From: Phycomyces nitens
Lineage: Eukaryota > Mucoromycota > Mucoromycetes > Mucorales > Phycomycetaceae
DNA length: 64,000 nt
Assembly (NCBI GenBank): GCA_022702545.1
Contig: JAHRBC010000006.1
Span: 992,001-1,056,000, forward strand
Direction of reading: 5' to 3'
In this document: in pieces, positions 34,775-46,247 of the stretch
Numbering within the stretch: the first letter of the stretch is position 1
Layout: each line of letters opens with the position of its first letter
Notes under the pieces: generated by a model
Databases searched by the model: none
Told to the model about the DNA's origin: nothing
Seen by the model: the letters and a program-made list of their open reading frames with translations, nothing else
Translations under genes and position numbers: made by a program

Positions 34775-34858
34775 GCGGATGTTGGCTCAATTGGTAGAGC
34801 GCTCGACTTTAGTGAAAACTAAATCCTGAGGCATTGGGTTCGAATCCCAACGTCCGCA
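34775..34858 (+). tRNA. tRNA-like gene with about 12-nt intron, apparent anticodon UUA
   Basis: The seven-pair acceptor stem GCGGATG/CGTCCGC (one G-T) is intact, as are the D-arm GCTC/GAGC, the T-arm TTGGG/CCCAA and a TTTTTT terminator. The anticodon loop reads C-T-T-T-A-G, placing TTA at 34-36, followed by an intron TGAAAACTAAAT. The anticodon stem CTCGA/CTGAG has one wobble and one mismatch. A UUA anticodon would read the stop codon UAA, but the damaged stem and the ATA in its mirror copy suggest decay from tRNA-Tyr(GUA). Confidence 0.6.
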
Positions 34859-35317
34859 TTTTTTGATTTTTTAAATTTCGCTTAAATTAAATCAGCCAAT
34901 CAAATGCTTCCATTTCATTCCTTTCATTTCTTCAACCCTTGAGAAAACAATATGAATAGGCATCAAGCAACATTAATTGCTATCATATACAATAAGCAAT
35001 ATTCTTTTTGAACTATATACAGAGCCTTTTGCTAAAGTGTTATATTACGTTTCTTTTTTTTAATATCAAAGATGTTTAAACATGCCTAAAAGAGAAGGAA
35101 GCGGCTTCTTATTAATATTTAAACGGAATGTCAAAGAGTGAATACAGAGAAACACAGTGTACAACACACTCGATCTCTTCATCAAGAAAATAGTTGGTTA
35201 TCATTGCCGTGATATATTGGGGTACCTGGTAAATATTCCAAATATGTTGACATCCATATTAACCAAGATGAACTGAATATTGGGCTGTGGGGTCTTTACC
35301 TCACTCAATTGTGGTAT

Positions 35318-35473
35318 TTATACCATGTAGAATTGTAAACTCTTGACACAACTAGTAATTCCTTTTTATTATACTTAAATCGACGGTTAATTACGAGTGA
35401 ATCTTTTACAATCTAAATCGTAATATATGTATTCAAGTATATCCACGTCTCAATATTCGACCTTTAATGAATA
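35318..35473 (-). repeat. Second inverted-repeat pair, right copy
   Basis: It is the reverse complement of 28659-28815 and lies outside the right arm. On its left it is joined to a 5' LTR fragment (about 35285-35330: ACCACAATTGAGTGAGG on the minus strand). It ends about 125 bp from the zuotin stop codon. Confidence 0.75.
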
Positions 35474-35597
35474 TAAATTTCAAAGATAATAATTTTGTTT
35501 TATTTGTACAATGCCAAAGAATGCAAACTTTGTAAAGCTTTTCATTCGACAAGTCTTTTTATTGTTATCTTTAGAAAAAGAAATATTTAACTCTCTA

Positions 35598-38376
35598 TTA
35601 TTTGGTTTCGTTCTTCTTGGCTCTGATCATTTCAACCAATGCCTATTGAACAGAGTTAGTTTAATGATCCTAAACATAATTATCTTCATGCAGTCTGTGT
35701 ATATGCCTATATATCCTTACCTTGACACGCTGTTTGCACTCCTTCTTTGTGCGTCCTTCAACCATGGCAGCAATGTTATCCCATCGTTCACCCTCACCGG
35801 ACCAGCTGGGAGGGTAGGTCTTCATAGCACTTTCAAGCATAGTTTGCTCTTCACTAGTCCATGGTCTGGAAGACTCATTTACCTTGACCTCTGCCTTTTC
35901 TGTAGTCTCTGTAGGTTTGATGGCAGCAGGTGCAGGTGCGGTGGCAGGCTTAACAGCAATAGGAGTAGGAGCGACTTGAGGCTTGACGGCAGCAATGGGT
36001 GTAGGGGTAGCAACAGGCTTTGTAGCAACAGGCTTTGCAGCAACAGGCTTTGCAGCAACAGGCTTAGTGGCAGCAGGTTTGGCAGCTGCTACTGGCTTGA
36101 CGGCCATCTTCACTGTCATTGGAACAGACTTTGCAACGGCTGGCTTGGGGGATATTTTAACAGCCATAGGAACTACCTTGGGCCCAATAGGTTTAGCAAC
36201 GGCAGGTTTGGCTGCGACAGGTTTGGCAGCCTTGGGTGCAGACTTGACTTCACTTGCGGGTTCGTACTTTATGGTGGGATCATCATTGATGTACTGGTCA
36301 TCATTGTGCTTTTTGTTGTACTGCAGACGTGATTTCTCGTCCTCATCCAGAGAAGCACCTATCATATACTCGATAAGTATCCCAAGTTTCTTTCTTTCTT
36401 TGTAGCTTTAATATATGTGTATTACCCTTCTTTAGGTCAGCCACCTTTGCAATAATCTCTTCTTCGGATCTAGGAGCCATACCACTGTGCATAACAACAT
36501 AGTCTGCAACAGTCTGCCAGCGGTTGACAGTACCAACGGGGTACTTCTTCATAGCCTTGATAAGGAATGACAATTCAGAAGTATCCCAATCGTTCGCGTT
36601 TGATTTCTCGTCGGACTTGACCTCTTCTTTTACGGGCTCAGGCTTTGGTTCTAAAATTATACGATGATATATAAATACATGGCTTTTTTATCTCTCTTTT
36701 TTTTTTGCTCTTTTCTTTGCTCTTAATATCCGCTACTCTTTTATATATATATATTTACCTTCGACCTTGAATTGAGAGAATGTGCTTGCCTTGACCTTTC
36801 CTGCTACAACAAGAGCCAAAACCTTTTCGAGAATCTTTTCAAGAGTCTTTTCCTTTGAAATAGCCTCGAGTTCCTTTTTCCATGCTACAGTCTCTTCGAG
36901 ATCCATGGGTTCAAAAATGGCGTTTAATTCGGTATTCTGTACCTCTTCTGCGATATCAGATGATGTAGGAAGACGCTCCTATATTTAAAAATGTAATGTC
37001 AATACTCTTGTCTTTTTCCATGTAAATCTTTATAACAACTTACATCAATCAGAGCCTTGATTGCCTTTCTTTCTTTCTTGAGAACTTTCTTTTGTCTATC
37101 CTTTAACTTTTTGTCTTCGATAGCCTGCTTACGCTTGGCTTCTTCTTCCTCTTCTTTACGAATTCTTTCCTCCTCCTCTTCCTGCAAAGCATTATCAGTA
37201 TTTTATATTAAGCTAATCTTTAAAAGTTGAATAGTATTTTACCTTTTTTCTCTGTTCTTCTGCAAGACGTTGGGCCTCTTCTCTAGCACGCTTCTTATCC
37301 TCCTTTTCGCGCTTCTTTTCTTCCTTGAATCGTTTGGTACGAGGGTCAGTGGCCTGCATACGCTCTAAAGATTCGAATTCACAACATCTCAGCATTTACA
37401 CCAACACTTCTTTTCACGACCTACCAATGATGCTCTGGATACGCATAGTATCTTCCTTCTTTTTCTGGGCACGCTCAAGACGATTCTTTTTCTCGATCAT
37501 GATCTGCTCATCACGGCTAGAAAGAAAGAAAGAAAGAAGAAGAAGAAAAAACACCGAGTAAAATTTAACGTGTTTCTTACGACTACACCTCTGTGCTTTT
37601 TTATAGGCCTAATTACTTACGTTTCACCCTCTGCCTCATTTCTGTCAAGGTAATCATAGGATCTCCAAGAATCAAAGTTGTACCTTTTAAAGAAACATTA
37701 GCTGGTTTGAATATATCAGCATTTTATCAACTATTTGATCTCTTACCAGAAATCATAAAACTTTGTTGCTTCTTCTTGAGTAGAATCCATGTTTCCAATA
37801 TCTGGGATATCCTTATTGTTGGAGAACCTATTATTATTATTTTTCCCCCACAAACATCAATTATGAATATTTGTAGTTCCATAAGCGGCCCCCCATTGAT
37901 CCCCTTTTACCGTGCTTCATGTTCAAATATGGCTCCATAGGTAGCGAAAAAGTCGTCGTCCTTGCCAAGCTTTGGGATCTGCGAGTCGGTCATTTCGTAA
38001 TCAATTGAATCGTAAAGACGTCTCTGGGCAGGATCAGACAGGATCTCATAGGCTACAGAATAAAAGACATCAATACCCACAATGTCTATCCTTGTTATGT
38101 GTTTACCTTTGTTAATGCACTCATAGAATGTGTCGTTTGTGTTGGACTTTGCGGTCTTATTGTCAGGATGATGCTTTGCAGCCTTGCGTTCGTCTGGAAT
38201 TTGATTCGAGATTTAGCTTAGTTGATGTTTCTCGGCCAACTGGTTATTAGAAAAAAAAACATCTAGTGTAACTCACATGCAAGCTTAATTTGCTCGGGAG
38301 TGGCCTTGATTCTTAATTTTCCCAGCCCAAGGATGGCATACAGGTCGTGTTTCTAGACAAAGAGGTTGAATACCAT

Positions 38377-38413
<37 letters not shown>

Positions 38414-38612
38414 GCAAACCGCTTACCTTTATATCCTTGGGGTCCAAGTTTAGCAAACTACGCGTCTCTACTGGCCATTCCTCAAAGTCAAGAGATGCTT
38501 GATTGGGATCTGTCAGTAAGTTTTGGCATTTCGACAATCATTTGGAGAGAACAATAAGGACTGCTTATTGGTTCTCGGTCTACTTACGGTTGGTTGCTTG
38601 TTTGATGGACAT
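35598..38612 (-). CDS. ZUO1: Zuotin / DNAJC2, ribosome-associated J-protein with SANT domains
   Basis: It works with Ssz1/Hsp70 at the ribosome exit tunnel. The start is MSIKQATN and the end is VEMIRAKKNETK. The J-domain is HDLYAILGLGKLRI through KHHPDNKTAKSN, with the HPD triad intact. A zuotin-homology region (YDFWYNFDSWRSYDYLD) and a long charged helix rich in Lys/Glu/Arg follow, for ribosome binding. Two SANT/Myb units come next: DWDTSELSFLIKAMKKYPVG and SRPWTSEEQTMLESAMKTYP. Between them lies a low-complexity linker of repeated AKPVA units (encoded about 35930-36260). Several short introns interrupt the gene; one contains a 28-nt (CT)n tract at about 38382-38409. Animal DNAJC2 has the SANT pair, while budding-yeast Zuo1 lacks it. 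Confidence 0.93.
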
Positions 38613-39142
38613 TACTAGTCTCTTTTATTAATAAAAAGGAAGAAGGGATATTTATTAGTATTTTCGTGAATACTTTTTTTTTCTTTTAAAAAAAAATATT
38701 TACAATACATATATATTTTTTATTATTTCAAAAAAAAAAAGTTTTTTTTTGTCTAAAAAAGCATTTTATTACACTAGATCCAACTGGGTTTGTATATGTG
38801 GATTTGTGTATATGCCATTGAGACGTGGTCTTTAAATGGTTCAAAGAGTAAGGATTTGATGACGCGAACCAATTGATAGATGGGCACCAGGAGTTATGGG
38901 TATCTATGGGTATCTATGGTGGGGGAGTGGAGGTGAGGTGAGGTGATGGAAGGGGAGGTAGGGACAGTATATGGCTGGTTCAATTGGCTTCTTGGACATG
39001 CCTGTGGAATAGAACTGCCACTGCAGAAATGGGTTTGGTCGGGAAATAAACCCAAAGAGACTGCTTCACACAACAGCAAGACAGTCCAAAAAAGAAACTC
39101 CTCCTTTGCTCTTCAAAATACAGTCCAGAATACTATTAATTA
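38613..39142. other. Divergent promoter region, zuotin to eIF2D
   Basis: This 530 bp region has A/T homopolymers near 38665-38765 and a G-rich GGTGAGGTGAGGTGATGG block near 38928. No gene is seen. Confidence 0.5.
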
Positions 39143-39406
39143 ATGTTCAAGAAACCACTATCGAATCTAAAGTCATTCAGTCCACTGAGATCATCGGACA
39201 GAAGACGGTTTCAGAATGAGGCATACGACACATATCCAGGCCTTAAGGACAAATGTTCTCAAGAAGGCGCGTCACCGTTGATGCCTGACCCGCTTCAGTC
39301 GGCCAAGTTCTCTACGCATATCGAGACACCCGGAATAGTTTACGTGGCCGACAAGACGCCTTGGTGGATCAAACTCGACCAGTCTGCGCCTATTCCAACT
39401 GGTAAT

Positions 39407-39437
<31 letters not shown>

Positions 39438-41573
39438 AAAAATCAGGATAATTGAGCTGGATTGTTTTGTGCAGTCTATACAATGTGGCAGTATCCAGAC
39501 ATGCTTCCGCTACTATACACCTGGGGCCCGGTTGTTGACAAGCTGACAAAGGGAGCAGGTAAAAGAGAACAAGAATGAACCCAAGCTCAACTCTGGATAG
39601 ATCTAATGATCCCAGGACTGGTTCCTGGACCCGACGGGACACTGCCAGTGCTGGCCAAGGGAGATTTGGTGGCAATTACAATCAAAGGTTATCAGTAAGG
39701 TCCACAGATTAATATAAGGATTCTATTTGTTTATCGTGCCCGTTGTACAATAGATATCCTTTAGCAGTGGGTACAATGGCATTGCCGACCAGTGAGATTA
39801 AGCCAAGATCGGGTATGAAAGGAAAGGCTGTGCACATTATCCATGTATACCAAGACTATCTTTGGGCCATGGGAGACAAGTCGGATCCTCCAGACATGCG
39901 ATCGATATCGGACGATGAGTACGAAAGTGAAACAGAAGACGCTAAAAGAGAGCCAACCAAACCAACCAAACCAACCAAACCCACAGAACCAACAGAACCA
40001 ACAGAACCAACCAAACCAGCGGCGACAAAGACAGAAGAACCCGCTCAGATCCAAAGTACAAGCGGTATGATCCAAACAGACAAATGATGTATATGGGCTC
40101 AGTTGGAACCAATGCGACACCAGCCTCACTAGCTTGTCTCTAGATATCGATGCCCTTTTGAGAAGGTCTCTTTTTCAGGCACTTCAATTCAAGATCACAC
40201 CAGAACATGCGGCAGATCACTTACCCATGGCTGCCTCAATTCTCTATGCTTCCTATGTCCTGCCAAGTCGACCGCGGGACTCGGGGGAGGTGGACATAAA
40301 GAAGTCTAGCTGGAAGAAGGTTCAAAAGTTCCTCAAGGCAATCGAAAAGGAAGGTATACTGAAACTCAAGGAGCAGAGAGGAGAGACAATGCTTGCGTCT
40401 ATCAATTGGTCCCACCCATGGTAAGACTTTCTTGAGATTATGGTGTCTGTTTGTGCTTGGGCTTAGTATTTTTATTTTTATTTTACTAAGCCTATCTTTT
40501 TTTTTCTATGCTAAACTTGACTCACTATATATATATTAACCATGGTTTATTTTATGTATATATATATATATGTATATGTATATGTGTATATATAATAAAA
40601 TATGCTGTAATGTAATATAGCTTCCAAGGCTTAAGGTCGTACAAGACCCTTGAAAGCTCCTCTCAAGCAACACAGATAAAGTCTGATAGTTTGGGTTCCA
40701 GGCCCGCTTCAGGCACTGGCACAGCAGCCACGCCGCAAACATTGGGTCCAATAGAGATCCAAGACTTTTATAAGCCTCTGGGTAACTCTGTCGTTGCCTT
40801 TTTTGATGCCGCCAAGCAGCAGAAAGATGCACTATACAGTCCAGCTCAAGTAAGACAACTGACTTTGGACTATATCAAGCAGAACAACCTTGTAAACCAG
40901 CGTAACCAAAAGTAAGGGCCAGAATATAACAAATTGGAGAAATAACTCACCAAACCCATCTTTTTTTTTGATTGGTCTGTCAATGGCTCCATAGGATGAT
41001 TACCATTGACGCTATCTTATGCGATTGTATCCTAACCCCGTCTGAATACAATTCCGTCGATGCTCTGACAAGAGACCAGATTGTCTCAAGGTAACAGTGT
41101 CATCTCGAGTGCCCTGTTTAATAATTGGTAGATTGTTGGACAAGATGGCACCGTTCCATTCCATTGCACTTTCTGGAAAGAGCCCAACTATTCACAAGGG
41201 CCATCCAAAGCCAATTGAGATTACTCAGGAAATTCGTCAGGGTCGAAAGACGGTTACAAAACTGACAGGTTTCGAAGGATTTGGTCTGGACATGGACGAG
41301 ATATGCAAAGAACTGACCAGACTGTGTGCCAGCAGCGTAACACGTAAAATATGCCACCTTTTTATCATTCATCCATTCACTTGCTTATTATTATTATTTT
41401 AAAATATTGCAGATAATCCAATCCATGGCACAAGTCCAAAGAATCCAATGCATGAGATTATGGTTCAAGGACCTCAGATCAAGAATGTATCTCAACTGAT
41501 TATGGACAAAGGTGTACCCAAACGGTTTGTTTATGTTAATGACAAGACTGCTAAAGCCAAGGGGAAAAAGTAA
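39143..41573 (+). CDS. TMA64: Eukaryotic initiation factor 2D (ligatin; TMA64 orthologue)
   Basis: It can deliver initiator tRNA to the P site and recycle 40S subunits. The start [22 protein letters not shown] matches the eIF2D N-terminus. A PUA-type unit follows ([33 protein letters not shown]). Then comes an acidic linker of repeated TKP/TEP triplets, a winged-helix stretch ([36 protein letters not shown]), a SWIB/MDM2 fold, and a C-terminal SUI1 domain with [17 protein letters not shown] and [15 protein letters not shown]. It ends in KAKGKK. The order PUA-WH-SWIB-SUI1 matches eIF2D. The stop lies only 4 bp from the convergent TRAPPC5 stop. Confidence 0.93.
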
Positions 41574-41577
41574 TGGC

Positions 41578-42456
41578 TCAAGTAAGAAGCTTTTCTCTCT
41601 GTAATACTTCTTTTTCCAACTTGATTAAAATGGTCGTTCTTTGGGGGTATCCATCGATAGGAACAGTGTGTGCAGTGACACGAGCAGGCTAGAAATAAAG
41701 AAAGAAAAAAAACAACAACAATAACAACAATTGAATCAATAAAGTTACAGACCAGTTGTTTACTCACAAATTGGCAGCCGTCCAAAACAGCCTCGACAAT
41801 GCCAGCAACATAGGCATTGCAGTTGAGCTGGGATAATTCCTTGGGAACAGAAATGTAACGAGTCAACAGAGGCTCATTATCAGAAATCATGTCTATGAAA
41901 ACATTTAATATCCCAAAAGAAAAAATCACTTTAGCCACAAATAATTACACTCATCATCGTTCTCTGTACTCTTTTCGAGTGAATCGGCCTGTTTGTTGAA
42001 TAACGCCTTCCAGACCACATTGTGAATAAAGTACAGGACGCCCAATACTCTTGTCTCGCGTTTTGGGACCTTTTCTCTCCATGACAATAGCTCCAAGAGT
42101 CTTGTGCCAACACGATAACCAAATTCATTCATTCTAAAATAATATATATACATATATATATATATAAGTGTGTTTTTGTCCATATGAATCCCGCCTTACC
42201 TTTTCTCTAGGTCCTGGATGCCATTTACTCGCTTTTGGGCATACTGAAGCATCTCTGAAAACATGTAGGATTGTGCATTCAGACTGACCTGATTACTGAT
42301 TATTAAATTTGTCGACCAAGTTTGCATCTTTACCTCTGCGCCTCGGGTCTTGTTCAGACTGCGTTCGAGAATGCTTTTGTTGGGCCTGATGGTGCGTTGG
42401 TCTCCATAGGTTGATGCCGTGAGGGACGTGCGAGGTGGATTGGAAGGGTCGGCCAT
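41578..42456 (-). CDS. TRS31: TRAPP complex subunit 5
   Basis: This core subunit of the TRAPP tethering complexes sits in the Rab1/Ypt1 GEF assembly at the ER-Golgi. The start [11 protein letters not shown] and the block [20 protein letters not shown] lead into [71 protein letters not shown] and [10 protein letters not shown]. This is the full Bet3-like order of TRAPPC5. Four or five short introns interrupt it. The C-terminus ends QREKLLT. Gene spacing is tight, with the stop 4 bp from the eIF2D stop. Confidence 0.94.
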
Positions 42457-42793
42457 GATGATTCACGATAATTATATAATAAATCTATCTCTCTCTTTTT
42501 TTTTTGGAAAACGCAGAGTTCACGCACAAAGGAAAAGCGCACGTCACACTCTAGATGGATAAACTGATTTTTAAATATATATTGATATATATATAAATAA
42601 AATACATGTATAATTGAAACACTATAGAAATACAAGCGTAAATGCAAAAAGAAAGATTGATTAATGAAAGGCAATTTATAACATGTATATATATATATAT
42701 ATAATGTGGGAATGATGCTAGTATAGGTGAAATGAAGAAGAAGAAGAAGAAAAAGAAAAGATAAAAATAAAAATAATAAATGATGAAATGGGC

Positions 42794-45682
42794 TTATTGT
42801 GGCATGTAATGAATAGGGCTTGGACTAATACTCATAGCCATCAATCCAGCCGACATTTCATTCTCGCTTTCTTCATCACTTTCATCTTCGCTTTCTTCAT
42901 CATCATCCTCTGCAATCCACTCAAAGTAGATATTGTTGATAAAAGACTTGCTGCTCTCAAGTTTGTAGGGATCAAATGGGAAGAATGTCTGGACAGTCTG
43001 TAGGATATTCTTGCCATTCGACGAACCATTGTCGGCATTCACACCACTGATCAACAGATCCTTATTCTTCTCCAAGATCGGATAGACGTACATAAAATGG
43101 GTATCGTGGGCCAACTTGGCAAACTGCTTGACGACCGCAGGAGAACACACCTTGAGTGGGTTCAGTCTGCTCATTACCAGATAAGGCATATTACGGAGTC
43201 CTCGACACCAGTTACGCACGACTCCTCCACTCTCTGCAGCACTCATGATATGGACATTCAAGCCGGATGAGCCAGAGGACTTTTTCTCGGCCCCAACATA
43301 TTCTTCCTCTTCAAGCGAAACCTCGAGCGCATCCTCGACAACCAAATCACGCCAACGGAAGCAAAAGATGTACATGATTGCCTGCATCACAGCATAAAAC
43401 ACGTCGTGCTTCAATACATCAGCCTGCATACTCTTATCGTGAGCTGCGACATATTCCTCACACCAGGAACACAGGATTCCAATTATCCGTTGGATCGTCG
43501 AGGGTTCAAGGAATTTGGCACGAGCAACATAGGATGAGATGTAGGCTGCGGCAGAGATACGTGTCACTCCAGGACGCAAGGGGTCCATGATATTCTTGAT
43601 CAAATGTTCGACAAAGTTGTCACTGTAAGCAGTGAGATCGAGTGAGCAAAAGTAGAATATGAGGAACTGAGTGTAGCGAGACTTTAGAGTCTTTAGGATC
43701 ATTCGGTCGAAAATGTCAATCAGAGTATTGTAGAGTTCGTTTCGGACATGGACGGGCTCCTTTACGGCGCATTTGGAGAAATAACGAAAGACGAGAACCA
43801 TCATGGCATCGAGTTTGCGTACCATTGACTTGATCTTCTTTGTCTGTTCTTTGACGTTTGCTTTTTCGTTTTCCTGCTCATCGTCTGAATAGATACTTTC
43901 GAGATCGTCGTCTTCATCGTCTTCATCGTCGTCTTCGTCTTCATCTTCACTGTCGTCCGATTCATAATTGTTGTCGAAATCCATATTGTAAGTGTCGAAA
44001 TCGACATCTTCTTCCAGCTCGTCCAATTCGATTTGAATATGGGCCTATAGAACATGTAAATACGATTGCCGTGTATATGACACGATGGAAAAAGAGGGGA
44101 TGTGATACTTGCGTCAATTTGGACAATATGATCAATAAGGATGCCAAGAACCTGCTTTCTCAGCACAGGCGCATATTCCATCACTTCAAGCGCATTTTTG
44201 ACATAGGCCGCCTGGTCAGCTGAGCTAAGACGATGATGTGGGGTCTGTCGTACGATGCTGACAAACAGGGAGTTTGCACTTGTTGGAATGAGCTGGAGTA
44301 TGCTCCGGATAGCCTCATGATTACGTTCATAAATAACGGTGCGTGAAACACAGGCATATGGAGGCAGAAAATGACCTAAGGTGTTTTTATATTTAGATAA
44401 AACACTCTCTTTATATATATATATATATACTTACGGAATCGAAGGCCTGTTACGAGAGAGGAAATGACAGGTACGACATAGACGGCATGGGCAGAGACGA
44501 GGTTCTCGAGTAAATCGATATAGGCATCGACAAATGTGCGGGTTCTGACTGCCCAGTCTACTTTGAGAATTGCCTCTACGAGTCCAGAGCATGATTTGTC
44601 GAGTTGGGATACGCACTGGGAGAGAACACTGATCCAAACATAGAGACGGAGAGCTGAAGGTGCGTCAGGATGGGAGGGATCGATTGAGAGGATGTTGATG
44701 AGTTCGTTGTAGCGCGTCAGATTTCCCTAGAATACAAACAATATTATTACTATGGATGTTTTTGGTGCCAAGGAGTAAAAAGGAAAGAAAAAAATAAAGA
44801 GGTATCGTGGGAGGGAAGATTGGTTGAGCAAAAAAATATCATGGTGTGCGCATGTATGTTTTTTGCTCGATTTCCGTCAATTCCTAAAGGGTCAAGTCAA
44901 GCAAGCCTGTTGATTTGATTAATCAAGGACAGACAGGCCAGCTTTCCCATTCTTTCAGTTGTACCCACGAAACCCTTTGTTCTTTTTTTTTCTCTTGTTT
45001 TCATAATCATAAATCATCTTCTTCTTCATCTTCTTCTTCTTCTTCTTCTTTACCATCCCTGGCCTTTGAAGGGCCAGAACATTTGGCTTGAACCCATTAA
45101 GCATTTTGATTCTCTAGCCCTTCATTGCACATACAGATTGGAATAAGAATAAAGCGCCAGGATGATGGAAGAATGATGGAGAAAAGATTTAGATGATTGT
45201 AATAAAAGTATATACTTGTTCTTTTCTTTCTTCTGGGACCCGTCAACACCCGAACGCAAGGCGATTTAGATTGCTCATGCGGGGAAAATTGTTGGTAAAG
45301 ACATCGGTATGTGTACAGCAAAAAACAAAAACAGATGAATAGATAGAGATCGATAGATCGAGAGATACGAGAGAGACGAGGTGATGGATAGCTCAAGGAT
45401 CTTTGGCTTGATTTTGTAGCAATATCTCCCTCACCAATACGCTTGTAAAAATGAAGATGGAGTAATGAAAATACGATTTACCTGGTCCTTCTCTCTCAGG
45501 GCTCCTTGGATAAAGCTCTTCATCATCATTTTCATGTATCCAAGTTTTTCCTTGGTGACGTTTTCAATCGTCTCCTCGGCTTCGACTGCGGCAGAAGCAG
45601 AAGCATTGTCGTTTGGCAATAAGAGTGTAGGCAAAGGTGTGGTCATGATCTGGGCGTTGATTGGTGGTGATCTAATTGGCAT
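42794..45682 (-). CDS. RRN3: RNA polymerase I-specific initiation factor RRN3 (TIF-IA)
   Basis: It bridges RNA polymerase I to the core factor at rDNA promoters. The first exon 45482-45682 starts MPIRSPPINAQIM and ends GALREKDQ. A 755-nt intron (44727-45481) joins it to GNLTRYNELINILSID, an accepted RRN3 block. HEAT-like helices follow, including YVWISVLSQCVSQLDK, HAVYVVPVISSLVTGLRFR and FLIFYFCSLDLTAYSDNFV. A very acidic Asp/Glu loop is encoded about 43860-43970, which is typical of RRN3. Late blocks are FYAVMQAIMYIFCFRW, RLNPLKVCSPAVVKQFA and FFPFDPYKL. It ends SPIHYMPQ, with another acidic tail before. Confidence 0.93.
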
Positions 45683-46247
45683 GAGTCGATTCTCAATTGT
45701 TTCTGCTGCAGAAGAATATGATCTAAATCAACAGTTGTAACAAAAAAAAAAAAGAAAGGCACAAGTATGAAAAGGCGACTAAAAGAAAAAATGTGTAGCA
45801 CTTTTAGATGGCTTGTGTATAAAAAGAATTGAAAGTCACAATGTTCGAGTCCAAAATGTCGGTACAACCTTTAAATTCTTTTTTGCACTTCTTTATTTTA
45901 TTTTATTTTTCTTGTACTCCAAGCGAAAATGGCTGGAAACGCAGCCTTTGGTGGCACAACAGTTCTTCTTTTTGATTCGTCGCACGAATCTATTACAAGG
46001 AATAAATATACGGCATACTCATTTTGGAATTGTAGCGTTTTAGCCATTGGGACATAGAACCTAATATTTTGTTGTGTAATTCTTTCAAGCTTTTTTTTAT
46101 TTTTATTTTTTGGTTTTGGTTTTATATAAGACCAAAGGATAGCCAACATCAGTCTACAAGAAACCTCTTCTTCTTCCTCTTCTTCTTCTTCTTATTTCTT
46201 TAATTTTAATTTTAATTTTAGTTTGCTTTCTCGTCTTCTTTTAAAAA
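45683..46247. other. Divergent promoter region, RRN3 to C2H2 factor
   Basis: This 565 bp region has T-rich and CTT-repeat tracts near 46165-46240, directly upstream of the C2H2 start. No gene is seen. A further 5' RRN3 exon cannot be excluded, because CTGCAG near 45705 could act as an acceptor. Confidence 0.45.

Larger units (their letters stand above)
33850..35235 (-). repeat. Right inverted-repeat arm
   Basis: This is the mirror of 27005-28518, read in reverse: AGAGCTAAACTT, then an LTR copy (34140-34410), a truncated LTR (34411-34560), a tRNA-like gene (34775-34858), AAGCGGCTTCTTATTAATATTT and CGATCTCTTCATC. The inner end abuts the right terminus of the DIRS element. Confidence 0.8.

Noticed and set aside
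35511..36332. 273-codon plus-strand frame rich in Ser, Asn, Arg and Gly
   Set aside because: It is the antisense shadow of the AKPVA repeat region of zuotin.
44740..45470. A nested gene inside the long RRN3 intron
   Set aside because: No open frame with a domain was seen on either strand.
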